This document shows positions 35,135-45,960 of a stretch of 45,987 nucleotides of DNA, in pieces. The notes beneath the pieces are model-generated. The model was not told where the DNA came from. It did not search any database and worked only from the letters and a program-made list of their open reading frames with translations. The position numbers and the translations under genes were made by a program. The stretch's first letter is position 1, and the number at the start of each line of letters is the position of its first letter. Source of the DNA: Calycina herbarum (taxonomy: Eukaryota; Ascomycota; Leotiomycetes; Helotiales; Pezizellaceae); assembly GCA_001414485.1 (NCBI GenBank), contig LLEY01000298.1, positions 1-45,987 of the forward strand, given 5' to 3'.

Positions 35135-37077
35135 TTATACAGCTTGATGCCAACTCAACCCCGGCTTTTGCCGTAGCCAAGGCCAAATGGAATCCCAAAA
35201 ACAAAGTGTTATAGAAATACTGACCAATGGCACCGCAAAAACAAAGCAGCTCCAGATACTCAGTGTACCATTTCCAAATTCTTTGAAATTCATCCCGAAA
35301 AAGCCAGTTGTCAGGGAGAGAGGCAGGAAAAAGAAAGTTAGAAGTGTTAGTCGTCGAAGACCATCAGCTTGGGTGATAGCCTTTTTCGATTCTTCCAACA
35401 TTGCCATATTCATTAGAATAGTGCTATTCTCGACACAGAGGGTTGATAGCTTCTTGGCGCGTTGTAGGAGATATGAATAATCGTCTCTCAAAGCTGGTAA
35501 ACCATACTCACTGGAGTTCAGAACGTTTCCAGTGGATATTTGGGGCGGTGGGACATGTAGAGGCGAAGAACTTGAACCACTTCTCAATGGAGATTTTGGC
35601 GTGCTTTTGTGGGGACTCCATCGCTGTATGTCGGAGCGTTCAAGAAAAGCCTGCATATTCTCGATATTGGAAATGTGGTCATCTATGGCGGACTTGAAGT
35701 ATCGAAGATTGGACAATGTCCATTCGGTTTGTTTCCCAGATGACTGGAGGAGAACTTCTCTATCGACCAGGCCTTGCATCATGGTCAGAAATGAACACTC
35801 TGCTGCGGCGGCGAAAGCAAAAATATTGTGGAGAGCATCTCGAATATCGTGTTCCTCTATCCCTGAACGTTGAGGAATTTCAGCAAGAAAGCTGGCATTT
35901 TGGAACATTTGACCTGTGTTGTCAACGTGGATACTGTTCGACGTCGATGGTCGTGGTCTTTCAAGGGCCTTTCGAGGGACATGCATTTCAACGGGTTCAC
36001 AGGAAGGAATTGCCCCTGGTCTATCCCCATTCCATGGAGCCAGAGGGCCATTGGTCAGATCTTTCCCCAGATCACCACAAATCACCGCTATTAAAATAGT
36101 CAGCTACCTATGTACAATCGGCAGAAAGACCCAAGTAAAGTAAGGTAAGTACCAATCCAACCATTATGATGCTTGCTGCGCTCCACATAAATGGAAATTT
36201 CTGCTCGACAGTGAAGGTTGTATTGTCGAAAACAAGATATCTTCGAACAATTGAATCGCCAACCCTTAGCCTTTGCTGGTGTAAACGCACAGAGCTTGCT
36301 GCTTCATTTCGTGCTTGTTCGATGTCAGCTCTGCACAAAGCAATAGACCTTCGACAGATGGTAGTTAGACGTATCGTGATCATTCTTTGAGTTGATGATG
36401 GCATGACATCGATGTTATGATTATCTTTGGATTGCAGAAAGATAAGATGTCTACGAAAGAACTCTGGGTCAACACGATACTGTGCCCCAATAAAATTCAT
36501 CCAGTCTGGAGAAGGATACCCCGAAAGCCATATAACATGTGCTGCATTATTAGATAGAATTGGCGGATTGGCAGCAAATTCCAGACGTTCCGGGATTGAG
36601 CGATATAGTCTGGTTATAGGCTTCCCACCTTCCATGGTACTGTGAATGCATACCAATGGTGGCCGGGAGTTCTCTATAACATTGACGATTGGATGCTCCG
36701 TATATGGTTTATTGAGAAACACCGCAAGAGCGCAAAAACTGATACCGGAATGGATGCCAACATTCACAAATCGGTCGGCGTGTTCTTTGATTCTGTTCGC
36801 GTAGCTTTGCGGGCTATGGGCTATCTTCAGTCAGCCTGAAAAGTAAATTAGACATTGCTGCGGGATTACAAACAGTGCGGACTGGAAGGAGTTTCAGCTA
36901 CTCCTGCTCTTTCCCCTTTCACCGTTTCCATGATTGCAAACATACGTAGAGACCAGGCAGATGATATTTTATATTTGGCACAATTAAAGGATGAGACTTA
37001 TATATCAAGAGTCTGTTATGACGTGGCTGCGAGAGCCTTGCAGCGATGACTGAGTCCGCTAGATTGGGGGCTGACAT
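35135..37077 (-). CDS. CorA-like membrane protein
   Basis: Distant member of the CorA/MIT magnesium-transporter superfamily, of the fungal kind with a long variable N-terminal region. Model: exons 36923-37077 (tentative), 36131-36813 and 35135-36087, 596 residues. The N-terminal part has stretches common in this group (VIWLSGYPSPDWMNFIGAQYRVDPEFFRRHLIFL; GKDLTNGPLAPW). The C-terminal part has a helical region followed by two membrane helices: LTLLTFFFLPLSLTTGFFGMNF, with the signature GMN after the first helix, and LSIWSCFVFAVPLVSISITLCFW. The 43-bp intron at 36088-36130 has a GCTGAC branch point. The first junction is uncertain: the strong-looking CAG acceptor near 36836 runs into stops in every phase, so I used ATAG at 36814. 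Ion transport is not proven; such proteins may be transporters or membrane effectors. Confidence 0.78.
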
Positions 37078-37593
37078 ATCGCCAAGAATGCCGTGAAAGA
37101 AAACGCAAGGCACCCACCATCGCTGTTAATCGTCAGTTTATATGTGTTATGTTGAAGAAAAGGGTGGGGGGGAGGGTTAGGGAGTTAATTAATGCATAAG
37201 TTATATTAGGTATTGTCATCTGATATAAAACTCGTTTCTTCGGCCGACTCGTTAACTATTTCGAAAGGTTGTATTTTGCCATGTGCTGTTTCGTGTTCGA
37301 TTATTCTAGAAAATCTACAGCATTTAATAATTACACCCCTTAAGTTAATTAGTAGATTTCAACCGAATCTACGATAATATGAAAAAATTAACTGTTTGCG
37401 ACCGTTAGTTGTCTCACAAAATAATTGATTGTATAGGGTTCCGAGATGCTAAAGGGTTAGCGAGTAGGCGAAAAAAAATCATAGAAGTCACGCGCAATAA
37501 GTATCCCTCCAAATTATATATTTCTACCATTCATGTTTCAAGATACAGGAGTGGAGAATCACTTCAACACCCAATTCTTAACAACCTCACCAC
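37078..37593. other. Intergenic, CorA-like promoter
   Basis: AT-rich DNA with a short G-run (GGGTGGGGGGGAGGG near 37165). The word GGCCGACTCG at about 37242 repeats part of the tandem element at 149-182. No gene seen. Confidence 0.5.
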
Positions 37594-38979
37594 CTACTCC
37601 TTCCTCATTCCCTTATATTCTGGCAAATCCCAATTCTTAACACTCTCCGCCAAAAAGTACTTCGTAACATTAACCCTAAAAAAACTCGCAATCCCCAAAA
37701 AGACATTCAACAAAGAAATACCCGGCGCAGTGCCCATAACCCAACCCCACCTCTTTTTCTCCTCAGCTTCCAAAATGCCCTCCTGAACTTGATCCATGAA
37801 CGGCCTGAATTTCTCCTCGTAAGCTTCAAGCGCCTTCGTAAGTCCTTCTCTCTCGCTGATATCACCCTGGCCACAATACTTCCCAATCTCGCCAGCTAGG
37901 ATATAAGCACCCACTACAGCAGAAGTAGTACCCATCCCCGTATTCGGACTTGGACAATACGCCGCATCACCAACAAGCACCGCCCTCCCTTTACTCCAAG
38001 CCTCCAACTTCACCAAACCCGGACCTTCACAATAAAAATCTTCATCCTTGACATCCTCAACCATGGCTCTACAAATCTTCTCACTCTGCCATCCTGCACC
38101 TTGAAATATCTCTGCGATAGCAAATTTCTGTTCCTTAACATTCTTCTCTTGACGAGCCTTGTTGAGTCGTTCCGAAGAAGGTTTTCCGCCGATGTAAACT
38201 TGCATATGTGTGGGAGAATGTCGTCGTGTCATTATACCTCGGTTTCCGGGCGCGTTGTAGAGGGTTGCGATGTATTCCTCTCCAGGACGAATGGGGACGG
38301 GGACGGTGAAGTATGCGACGTACATGCCTCCATTGGGGCCACCGAGTGGGTGGAAGAATTTATCGACTTCGTTTGATTGTGTTCCGAGCATCAGTTTGCG
38401 GGTACGTGAGCCCTAGATAGTAACATCCGAAAGTCAGTTGACTTGTGCAGAAAATAAAGTCGAGAAGTGATCAAGAAAGCATACCTGCCCATCAGCTCCG
38501 ACCACAAAATCAAACCCCTCAGAACTCCCATCCTTAAACCTCACCTCAACCCCATCCCCCTTATCCTCAAACCCCACAACCTCCCCCCCAAAAACATACT
38601 TAGTCCCCCCAATCTTCTCCACAGCCCCAACCAAAACCTCACAAAAATCCCCCCTCATAATCTCAAACTCAGATGTAAAACTCTGCTCCTCCATCCCCTT
38701 CCCATCTTCATTCTTCGGAAACCAAGCCCTCCTTCTCCCCTTTCTATCAACAACCTGCAACCCCTGCTCCTTCACCATCTTAGCACGAAAAGCTTCTTCA
38801 ATGCCCATCTGTTTCATAACCTCAATTCCATGACCGCGGAGATCGATTTGAAGACCTCCTGTTCGGAGGGAGGGAAAGCGTTCGAGGACTGTGATAGAGT
38901 GACCGAGTTTTGAGAGCCAGAGAGCGAGGGAGTTCCCGGCTATGCCGGCGCCGATGATGAGGATTTTGAGGGGTGACAT
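37594..38979 (-). CDS. FAD-dependent monooxygenase (PHBH fold)
   Basis: Single-component flavin monooxygenase using NAD(P)H and oxygen to hydroxylate an aromatic or polyketide-like substrate. Model: exons 38485-38979 and 37594-38412, 437 residues, phase 0. The Rossmann FAD motif GAGIAGNSLA is at residues 10-19, ERFPSLRTGGLQIDLRGHG follows, the DG motif VVGADG-QGSR is split by the intron, and GDAAYCPSPNTGMGTT is the second FAD-binding motif. The C-terminus has a short hydrophobic stretch (GISLLNVFLGIASFF) that may touch membranes. Overall shape resembles TetX-type and salicylate-type hydroxylases; the substrate is unknown. It lies 762 bp from a Zn2Cys6 regulator on the same strand, which is itself divergent from an MFS exporter. 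Its upstream region is rich in CTCGG words. Confidence 0.9.
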
Positions 38980-39740
38980 TTTGGTTTGAGCTTGGTGGGA
39001 GGATCGGGAGAAAAGCGTTTGAAGGAATGATGGGATCTTGGGACAGAAGTATTTGATTATGTGTTGTGCTGCTACCGACCGAAAGCCTTTGTCGCCAACT
39101 CCGTCTCGGCCGAGAGAATATTTGAAGCAATACACAGGCCCATTCACTGTCCTGAGTCCAGCTACTTATCTTAACATGTGCGAGAAAGTCAATTCTCTTT
39201 TTAAGTACGGTCCGAGAAGATTGGAGCGATTAAGAAATCCAGGGCAGTTTCTAATTCCTCTGAACAGTCTCGGAAATAACTTCGGAAATAACTGTTTTTG
39301 GCCTCGGATTTCTACAACAACGCGAAGAAATGACCGTAACTCATACAGCAGCTTGTGCATATCCCATTCGATATAATCCGAGAACTATAAATAGTGGACT
39401 CAAGCGAGTCAACCATTGGAGTGAAATGCGGAGATCTTTCGGAACTAACCATACACGTGACATTGCCCCAAAAGCAAAGGAAAAGCAACGTTAAAATTAA
39501 AATCAACTTTTGATAAATCGACAGCCAGTTATATGGTATCCTTACAGAATATGAAATGTCATGTTTTCTAATATCCAAATTTCTTGCGAAGTAGTAGAGT
39601 TGTTGTAATAATAATACATCGAAGTAGGGTTATCCAGAAAACAGATAAAGAACAATAAAAATAAATAGCAGATCAATAAGAACTACACTATATATGATAA
39701 GAAGAACCACAGAGGGAGGAAAACCAGATAGCTTAGTCCA
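38980..39740 (-). promoter_or_regulatory. Promoter of the monooxygenase with CTCGG/TTCGGA motif cluster
   Basis: Within 340 bp upstream of the start codon there are: a perfect palindrome TCTCGGCCGAGA at 39104-39115; TCCGAG at 39211; a 12-bp tandem repeat CTCGGAAATAAC/TTCGGAAATAAC at 39269-39292; CTCGGA at 39303; TCCGAG at 39377; and TTCGGA at 39438. CGG is the usual core contacted by Zn2Cys6 proteins, and direct or inverted pairs are bound by dimers. The rest, towards 39740, is AT-rich and contains the 3' region of the regulator gene. Confidence 0.6.
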
Positions 39741-41875
39741 CTAGGAAAAGCTGGAATCTGGAAAGAAAAAGTCTGTATCCATATCCAAGTCTAATCCATA
39801 ATCCTCCTGTGCGCCAGAAATGTTTGCATATATGGAGCCAGAACTGTTCGTTTTGAGAATACCACGACAGATTTGAAGGCTATCTCTTGCACTCTGCGCG
39901 ATTTTGAGTTCTGGAGATGTACCTGCTTCTATCGCTTCGACCTGTGCTAGAATCATGTAAAGGAACACATGGCTTTTGATGTTTGTCTCGCCTTGTTGAA
40001 TGCGTTCCAAAGACAGTGAGATCATATCTTTCAATGATTTCTTGAGAAGTCCTCTGTATTGGGAGTTGTGATGAAGCGTTCCGTCGAGTCTCTGCGACTC
40101 GGCTTGAGCGATGAGCTCGAGGCTGATAGCAGTGCCTGCTAACCTGAACCCCTCTCTAAAAATGCCGCCACCAAGGGACATGAGTCGAGAGAAGCCCTCA
40201 TCTGGTTCGGGTGAAGTAATTGCCATCGCGGCATCCAAGCTTTCTTTGAGCGAGTAGTGAAATAAAGGATTGGTTCGCGCTTTGCTGGCAAAGGGGAAGT
40301 GTAGAGGAATCATGAATCGACGGATAAGATAGTGCATCAGATTTCGGTGAAAGGGAGTTACACCAACTCGTTCCTTGTCCATCATAAAATTGCTTGCTTT
40401 CCGGTGTGCTTCGGTGATGTCTGAGCTCAGGGAAAGTACATCCAAATAAGAAAGTTCCGAGCGCAAGCCGTTTAGAAGCTGAAGAATCCGGAGGCGGGTT
40501 GGCAGAGAGTCAAGCAAAATAAGTTGCATTGAAGTCATAGTAAAGGTATCTTTGGAATGACTTTGGAGTGTGATGCTGGACTCGTTCATCTCGTCATCGT
40601 TGACATTGGAAGGCGCCTGAGTGTCAAATTCATCCAAGGAAATTCTTGGAGGCATTGCCGAGTCCAAGGACGACTGTAAAATCATTTCGAGAATGGTAGT
40701 CCATAATCTCCTCCGGAGTTCTGCTTCCAACAAGGACATTGACGGGAGATTATTCGGATCTCGATGAAGGCCAATCTGCATAGCCCTATGAGTAAGAGAC
40801 CCCATTGACATCCAAACCAGATCGCCTCCGATTGAGAAAACTTGTCGAGCCAGAATTGTCAGGCAGTGTATTTGCACCCCAGTGATGCCCAGACGTCTTT
40901 TTTGCAATGGTTCGGCAAGCCAGGCTTGGGAAGAATATATCCATTGACGAACCATACCTGGGAAATCAGGATCAGCATCTCTATGATCAGATAGACTTGA
41001 TCCTATGGCTATGACAAGAAGTACCATGTGGCGAATATCAGCCGTGGCACTTTCGGGATTTTCCCAATATCTTCGGTATTCTTCCCAGAAGGTAGGTATA
41101 TGAAGGATACGGTACACCGACTCGAACGATCCAAAATATAAGGATGCCATCCGGTCAGCAACCTCGCGGGAAGGGAGTGGAAGGCCGAATTCTGGATAAG
41201 AGAGGCTAGGTCGTCCTCGTTTGATACTCCTCGCAAGACTTTTGCATTCTTGGAGAAGGACAGACATTTGATGAACCAACTCTCTGGTTTCAGAAGAATG
41301 GAACAAAACATCATTTCCATGGCCACAAGCCTCAGCATAACATGCTATAACAGGCGAAAACTTGAAATATGATCAGTGCAAAGTACAGAAGTACGGAAAC
41401 ATATCAACGCAAACCAGATTACCTCTTTAGCTGTGCCCATCCAGTCACTCCATTGGAAAATCCTCGTTTTTTTCATGATTATCTCCGAGCCCTGGAGTCC
41501 TGCAGCCTGGGCCAGTAGATCTCGACTTGTCTCAGTCAACCCATGAATAGGACTAGGTGCCGAAGAGTCATCAACCATCTGTATCCGTTGGAAAGAATTA
41601 TGAAGATCAGATGGGTTAGGAGAATCTGGGTGCATCACCGGGTCGGGGTTTTGGTGCTTATTCTGGATGTTTCCGAGAGTTGTAGGCGGCGTGTCGTTCT
41701 GTCCAAATGTCACTTCAGCAGTAGCTTGGACTTGGGCCTCGGATGAGTGATTGCATTTGGTCTTGGTAGAGGTACATTGTCCGCAAGGATCTTTTCGATC
41801 GCACTTGACCTTGCGACGGCGGCACTCGAGGCAACTCAGCGCGGGTCTTCGTCTTCGAAGTGGCTGTCGCTCCAT
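39741..41875 (-). CDS. Zn2Cys6 transcription factor with fungal-specific regulatory domain
   Basis: Nuclear DNA-binding regulator. Model: exons 41423-41875 and 39741-41360, 690 residues, phase 0. The binuclear zinc cluster has the pattern Cx2Cx6Cx5Cx2Cx6C with cysteines at 15, 18, 25, 31, 34 and 41, flanked by an Arg-rich arm (PLRRRRPALS). A Ser/Pro/Asn-rich linker follows, then the middle homology domain (Fungal_trans type) from about residue 200, with LYFGSFESVYRILHIPTFWEEY and MQIGLHRDP followed by LEAELRRRLWTTILEM. An acidic C-terminus (ends EDYGLDLDMDTDFFFPDSSFS) is a plausible activation region. The start at 41875 places the zinc cluster near the N-terminus, as usual. It lies between the monooxygenase and a divergent exporter, so it probably controls one or both. 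Confidence 0.92.
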
Positions 41876-42570
41876 GAAGCTACCGCTCTAGAGCTACCCA
41901 GACACCCAATTGTCTCGACCTACCTAGGTACTTCGAATAAGCACGAGGTCGGTTGGGGGAAGGAGAGGGGGAAGGAGCGACCCGACGTCGCTGCTCAATT
42001 CCGGTGGCAAGGAACACCTCGCAGAAAGTCCCGGGGAGAATGCAAGACTGGTCGTCTGAGAGCACCCTTGGATTTGTATCTCAAGAATCTGCTAACAAAT
42101 AATAAACGAAAACAGAATGCAAGACAAGTAAGCAGGTGGTTCGTGATGGAATGAGGCATTGTTCTAGATGAGACATGGAATATAAAAGAGGTTGGGAATT
42201 CTGGATGCGCACGGTGCACAACGCCAATGGTAGCCACGTGACTGTTTAAACCCCCTTTCGTTTTCGCCGATTTTATGGCCGACTCCCAATCCCTTCTCTT
42301 ATAAAGCATCAAGAATGAGCCCAACATATTTCCCTTGCGTTGGCCGGTTCATTGGAAATCTGTTACTATTTCCAAGACAAGCCGGACAATAGCCAAGTGC
42401 CAACGGTAAGGACGGCATCCACTTCCCCCGGCTTCGGTCCCGCATTAGTGGGGGGCTTTTTTTTTAGTGGAGGTGAAAGTTCGCCATTTCTTTAGAAACA
42501 CGCTCATGATTTTTACACCTTTTGTTTTTTCAAGTTATTCCCCTGTCAATTGTTCCGGGACTGCGTTCCA
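41876..42570. promoter_or_regulatory. Divergent promoter between regulator and MFS exporter
   Basis: The 695-bp gap lies between two outward-facing starts. It holds a CCAAT word near 42224, a CACGTG near 42235, and a duplicated ATTAGTGGGG/TTAGTGGAGG pair around 42445-42475 with an intervening T-run. The CTCGGA cluster seen upstream of the monooxygenase is not repeated here. Confidence 0.55.
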
Positions 42571-44499
42571 ATGTCGCTAACAGTAGATTCAAGCGATGAT
42601 CTCGCAATTGAGAAAGTCGCGTTGCCAACGGAACTTGTTGCACCAGAAAAAGCTTTGGTGACTCAGTTGGCACCGCTTACTGTTCAAAAATCCGCAGTTG
42701 ACAGCCATTTCGAAAATAAAGTTGTTACCATTCGTCAGGTTGCTCCTTTGGTTCTTAGTCTTACTGCTGCAAACTTTCTAAATGTATGTCCAATGCTATG
42801 CCCAAAATCACTCCTTGTCTTCAAATTTTCTTACATTACGTAGACACTTTCTATTCAATGTGTTGTCATACTTCTTCCTGAAATGACTAAGGCTTTGGAT
42901 ATTCCAGCCGTACGTCAAGAATGGGTTGTATCAGCATACGCGTTGACAGCTGGTTCGTTTCTTCTACTTTTCGGGAAATTGGGTGATGTTTATGGGAAAA
43001 AGATTTTGTTTCTCGTGGGTTGTTTTTGGGTTACTGCTACGGCACTTGGGACCGCATTTTCACCGGTTGAGGTGTGCTTATATATTATGCGAGCCCTGCA
43101 AGGCTTGGTAAGTTCAAGAATATCTCCCTTTTCTGATACAAATCATTTACTGAGATCATGAAAGGGAGCGGCTCTCACAATCCCAAGTGCTATTGGGATC
43201 ATTGGTTACACCATACCCCCGGGACGCGTCAAAAATTACAGCTTTGCCTTTTATTCAGGGGGTGCTCCTACAGGTCAAGTCATGGGAAATCTTCTGGTAT
43301 GTTCCCACCTATCATTCTTTATACCTAATTAACAGCTCTTCAGGGAGGTATAATATCACAATACACCAAATGGACTGTGGTCTTCTATGTAATTGCCGCT
43401 ACATCGTTTGTCATTGGAATTGTATCAATATTCGCAATACCAAAAGAGCCATCTAGAAGTGGAGCAAATGATGATCTGCCTCGGGCATCCGGTGTCGACT
43501 GGTCCGGAGCATTTCTATTTACATCCGGAACACTTCTCTTACTCACGGGATTATCCGAAGGAGTCTCTCAAGGATGGAAAATGCCATTTGTGATCGTGAT
43601 ATTAATTCTATCCGCCATTTTCCTAATCTTGTTCGTTTTCTGGCAGCACTATTTAGAGACCAAAACGGTCCGCGAACCTTTGATGAGAGTTTCCACTTTC
43701 AAGACTGGAAGATTTTCTGTAGCAATGGCCATTGTTTGGTTGTTCTCTGGTTCATTTACGAACTTCTTGGTATATTCAACATATTTGTAAGTCCTCAACA
43801 ATCATCTTCCCGCCCGGTACTAACTTTTTCCCAGCTACCAAAATTATCAACTTCTCTCCCCCCTCCAAACAACACTCCGCTTCATCCCCTTAGGAATCTC
43901 AGGAGGTGCATATCCCCCACCCACCCCACCCCCTCCTTCCACAAAAAGAAAACTAACACCTTAAAGTCCTCTCAACAATAGCATCCGGCTACCTCCTCTC
44001 CCGAATAAAAGGAAACTACATCCTCATCCTCGGCCTTTCAGCAGCCGCAATCGCAAACCTCCTCTTCGCAGTCCCCATCCCCTCCTCAACATCCTACTTC
44101 GCCTACGGCTTCCCCGCCATGCTCCTCGCCGCCATGGGCGCAGACACAATCTACCCCTGTCTCGGACTCTTCACCACCCAAGCTTTACCGCGGAAAGACC
44201 AAAGTGTTGCGGGCGCTATGTTCCAGACTGTTGCTAGTATGGGGAGAGCGATGTTTTTACCTGTCAGTGCTGCTATACAGTATAGTGTGCAGGGCGAGAA
44301 AGACGGAGGGACAGGGGAAGTAGGGAGGGAGAAGATGTTACAGGGTTTTCGGGCTGCAGAGTGGTTTTGTTTTGCGCTTGCGGGGGTGAGTCTTGTGATG
44401 GGCGTTGTAGGGTTGAGAAATATTGGGAAAATTGGGTTGTTGAAGAAGTTGGGCAATGTACAGGGCGTGGGGAGGGAGGAGGATGAGGAAGAGAAGTAG
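42571..44499 (+). CDS. MFS transporter, DHA2-like drug/toxin exporter
   Basis: Proton-driven efflux pump of the major facilitator superfamily. Model: exons 42571-42783, 42844-43107, 43165-43296, 43344-43786, 43835-43905 and 43967-44499, 551 residues, every junction in phase and the last intron with an ACTAAC branch point. Motif A between helices 2 and 3 is visible (GKLGDVYGKKILFL), as are the helix-4/5 segments RALQGL-GAALTIPSAIGIIGY and the 14-helix pattern of the DHA2 group, including GVDWSGAFLFTSGTLLLLTGLSEG. The start at 42571 gives MSLTVDSSDD, a charged cytosolic N-terminus, and the C-terminus is Glu-rich (EEDEEEK). Divergent from the Zn2Cys6 gene, a frequent layout for an exporter and its regulator. 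It may export the product or substrate of the nearby monooxygenase. A siderophore or sugar carrier is less likely. Confidence 0.9.
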
Positions 44500-45588
44500 G
44501 AAATATACAATCCAATGATTGGCACGCTTTCCCAGATCGTGGGCTTGGGGATATGAATTACTGAAAGTTTGAAAAGTGTTTTCGCACTTGTGACTTATAA
44601 AATACTTGCTCATTGTTCATTACGCCTTTCAAGACGCGGGACCCAGGAGATCAAAAGTAACAGACCAGTGCGCTGTAATGCCCTGTAAAACCTCTACAGG
44701 ACGACACCTCTCACTTCGTGCTGATTTTTCGCTATTTCTGAGGGCTACATGACAACAACAATATCTAGGAATAAGTATGCCGGCTAACGAGTTAATCAGG
44801 CATCGGTCTATATCTCTTTTATATTTCCGCGATTACTATGTCTATTGAATCTGCCTTTCCGCAAGGTTCACAAAGTACAAAAGCAGTTTTCCCAGTGTCC
44901 CTAAAGACGGGTAATTCGCCGACCTCTCTATAAACGCACTACAAATGACCAGCTACCTGAAGCTATAAGCTTAAGCGAGCCTAGAAATTGCCTCTGAGCC
45001 CTAATTTATAGGGACAGCAACTTCAATACAGCGCAAGATTGCGAAAGGGCATTGCCGCATAGCAGCGCACTCCCCGGTATCCGCCATACTTTTAATCGCG
45101 TTCTTATTTTATCAATACAAATCTTCTACTAGGACTTTTAAAAAGTAAGTAAATCTAATACTTAGATTTTTTCTAGCTCCAGACTTGAAAAATCTAAGAC
45201 CTAAAACTCTCAGACAATTTATAGCATATTAATTATAAGTAATAACACATAAATTTCTTGGACTGTCTTGCAAAATTGGAAGTAGCCTTTCCGTGGACGG
45301 TGAAAGTGGCAGGAAATATTTTACCTGCCTGTATAGTTGATTGTTCTAACTTTCTAGGGTAATCGGAAATACTAACTTAAACGTTGTGAAACAATTGGTT
45401 TGTTTTTACATGAGATCCATCACTAGTCTTAAGATAAAACACTAACAAAGATTTGAAGTTAACAGTGAATACGCGGCTCATAGCTTCTTGGCTATAAATT
45501 GCTCTCTTCCACCTCATCATACGACATACTTCACGCCATTTTAATTAACCTTGACACTCAGAATATCCACATTGATAGCACCTACGCC
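44500..45588. other. Gene-free, increasingly AT-rich stretch
   Basis: After the exporter's 3' region the sequence becomes AT-rich (from about 45090), with long T/A runs and no family-like reading frame. Possibly a repeat remnant; the end just before 45589 should contain the leader of the small hypothetical gene (TATAAATT at about 45493). Confidence 0.5.
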
Positions 45589-45960
45589 ATGTGTTTCTAC
45601 TGGTCTGTTAACCACAAAGAATGCCAATACCGCCGAGGCCACTTCGAGATAGGCGCGCAACCCATCTACCACTGTCCCGCCAGGCCTGAAAGTGGTCCTT
45701 GTCCAACCTACGAAACAATCGATTGCACATACTATCAATACTATCCCACCTCCCTGCTCAAAACTACAAAAGAGCTTTTCAGAAACATCATACCTCGGAG
45801 CATGAGCAGGAAATGTGTTGAAAAAAATGCTTTTGAATTGTACCTCAAACCTCTTAAATGGAGGAAGAGAAAGGATGTATTTATATACAAATTTACAATT
45901 CTAGAATGTTCTAGATCACGTGTTACTGATTCTAAGCGATTCCAGCAACACTCCCCCTGA
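45589..45960 (+). CDS. Small Cys/His-rich hypothetical protein
   Basis: Unknown function, 123 residues, single exon. The first 60 residues contain C2, H9, C12, H18, H28, C29, C38 and C46, spaced like the short fungal orphan proteins that start MC..W and carry a CGH-like metal-binding pattern; the second half is basic (Arg/Lys-rich). The ATG at 45589 has a good context (CTACGCCATG); the frame is open 90 bp further left but has no ATG there. Its last codons overlap a perfect heat-shock-element-like sequence at 45899-45914. It may be a real gene or a chance frame in AT-rich DNA; no secretion signal is seen. Confidence 0.4.
   Translation: MCFYWSVNHKECQYRRGHFEIGAQPIYHCPARPESGPCPTYETIDCTYYQYYPTSLLKTTKELFRNIIPRSMSRKCVEKNAFELYLKPLKWRKRKDVFIYKFTILECSRSRVTDSKRFQQHSP
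45899..45922. promoter_or_regulatory. Heat-shock-element-like and E-box sites
   Basis: TTCTAGAATGTTCTAGA reads as TTC-nn-GAA-nn-TTC-nn-GA, three full and one partial alternating HSF units, directly followed by TCACGTG at 45916-45922. If real they would serve a gene beyond the right edge, because here they overlap the end of a weak open frame. Confidence 0.4.

Noticed and set aside
37594..44499. Secondary-metabolite biosynthetic gene cluster
   Set aside because: Only tailoring, regulator and exporter genes are present; no backbone enzyme (PKS, NRPS, terpene synthase, DMATS) is in the window.
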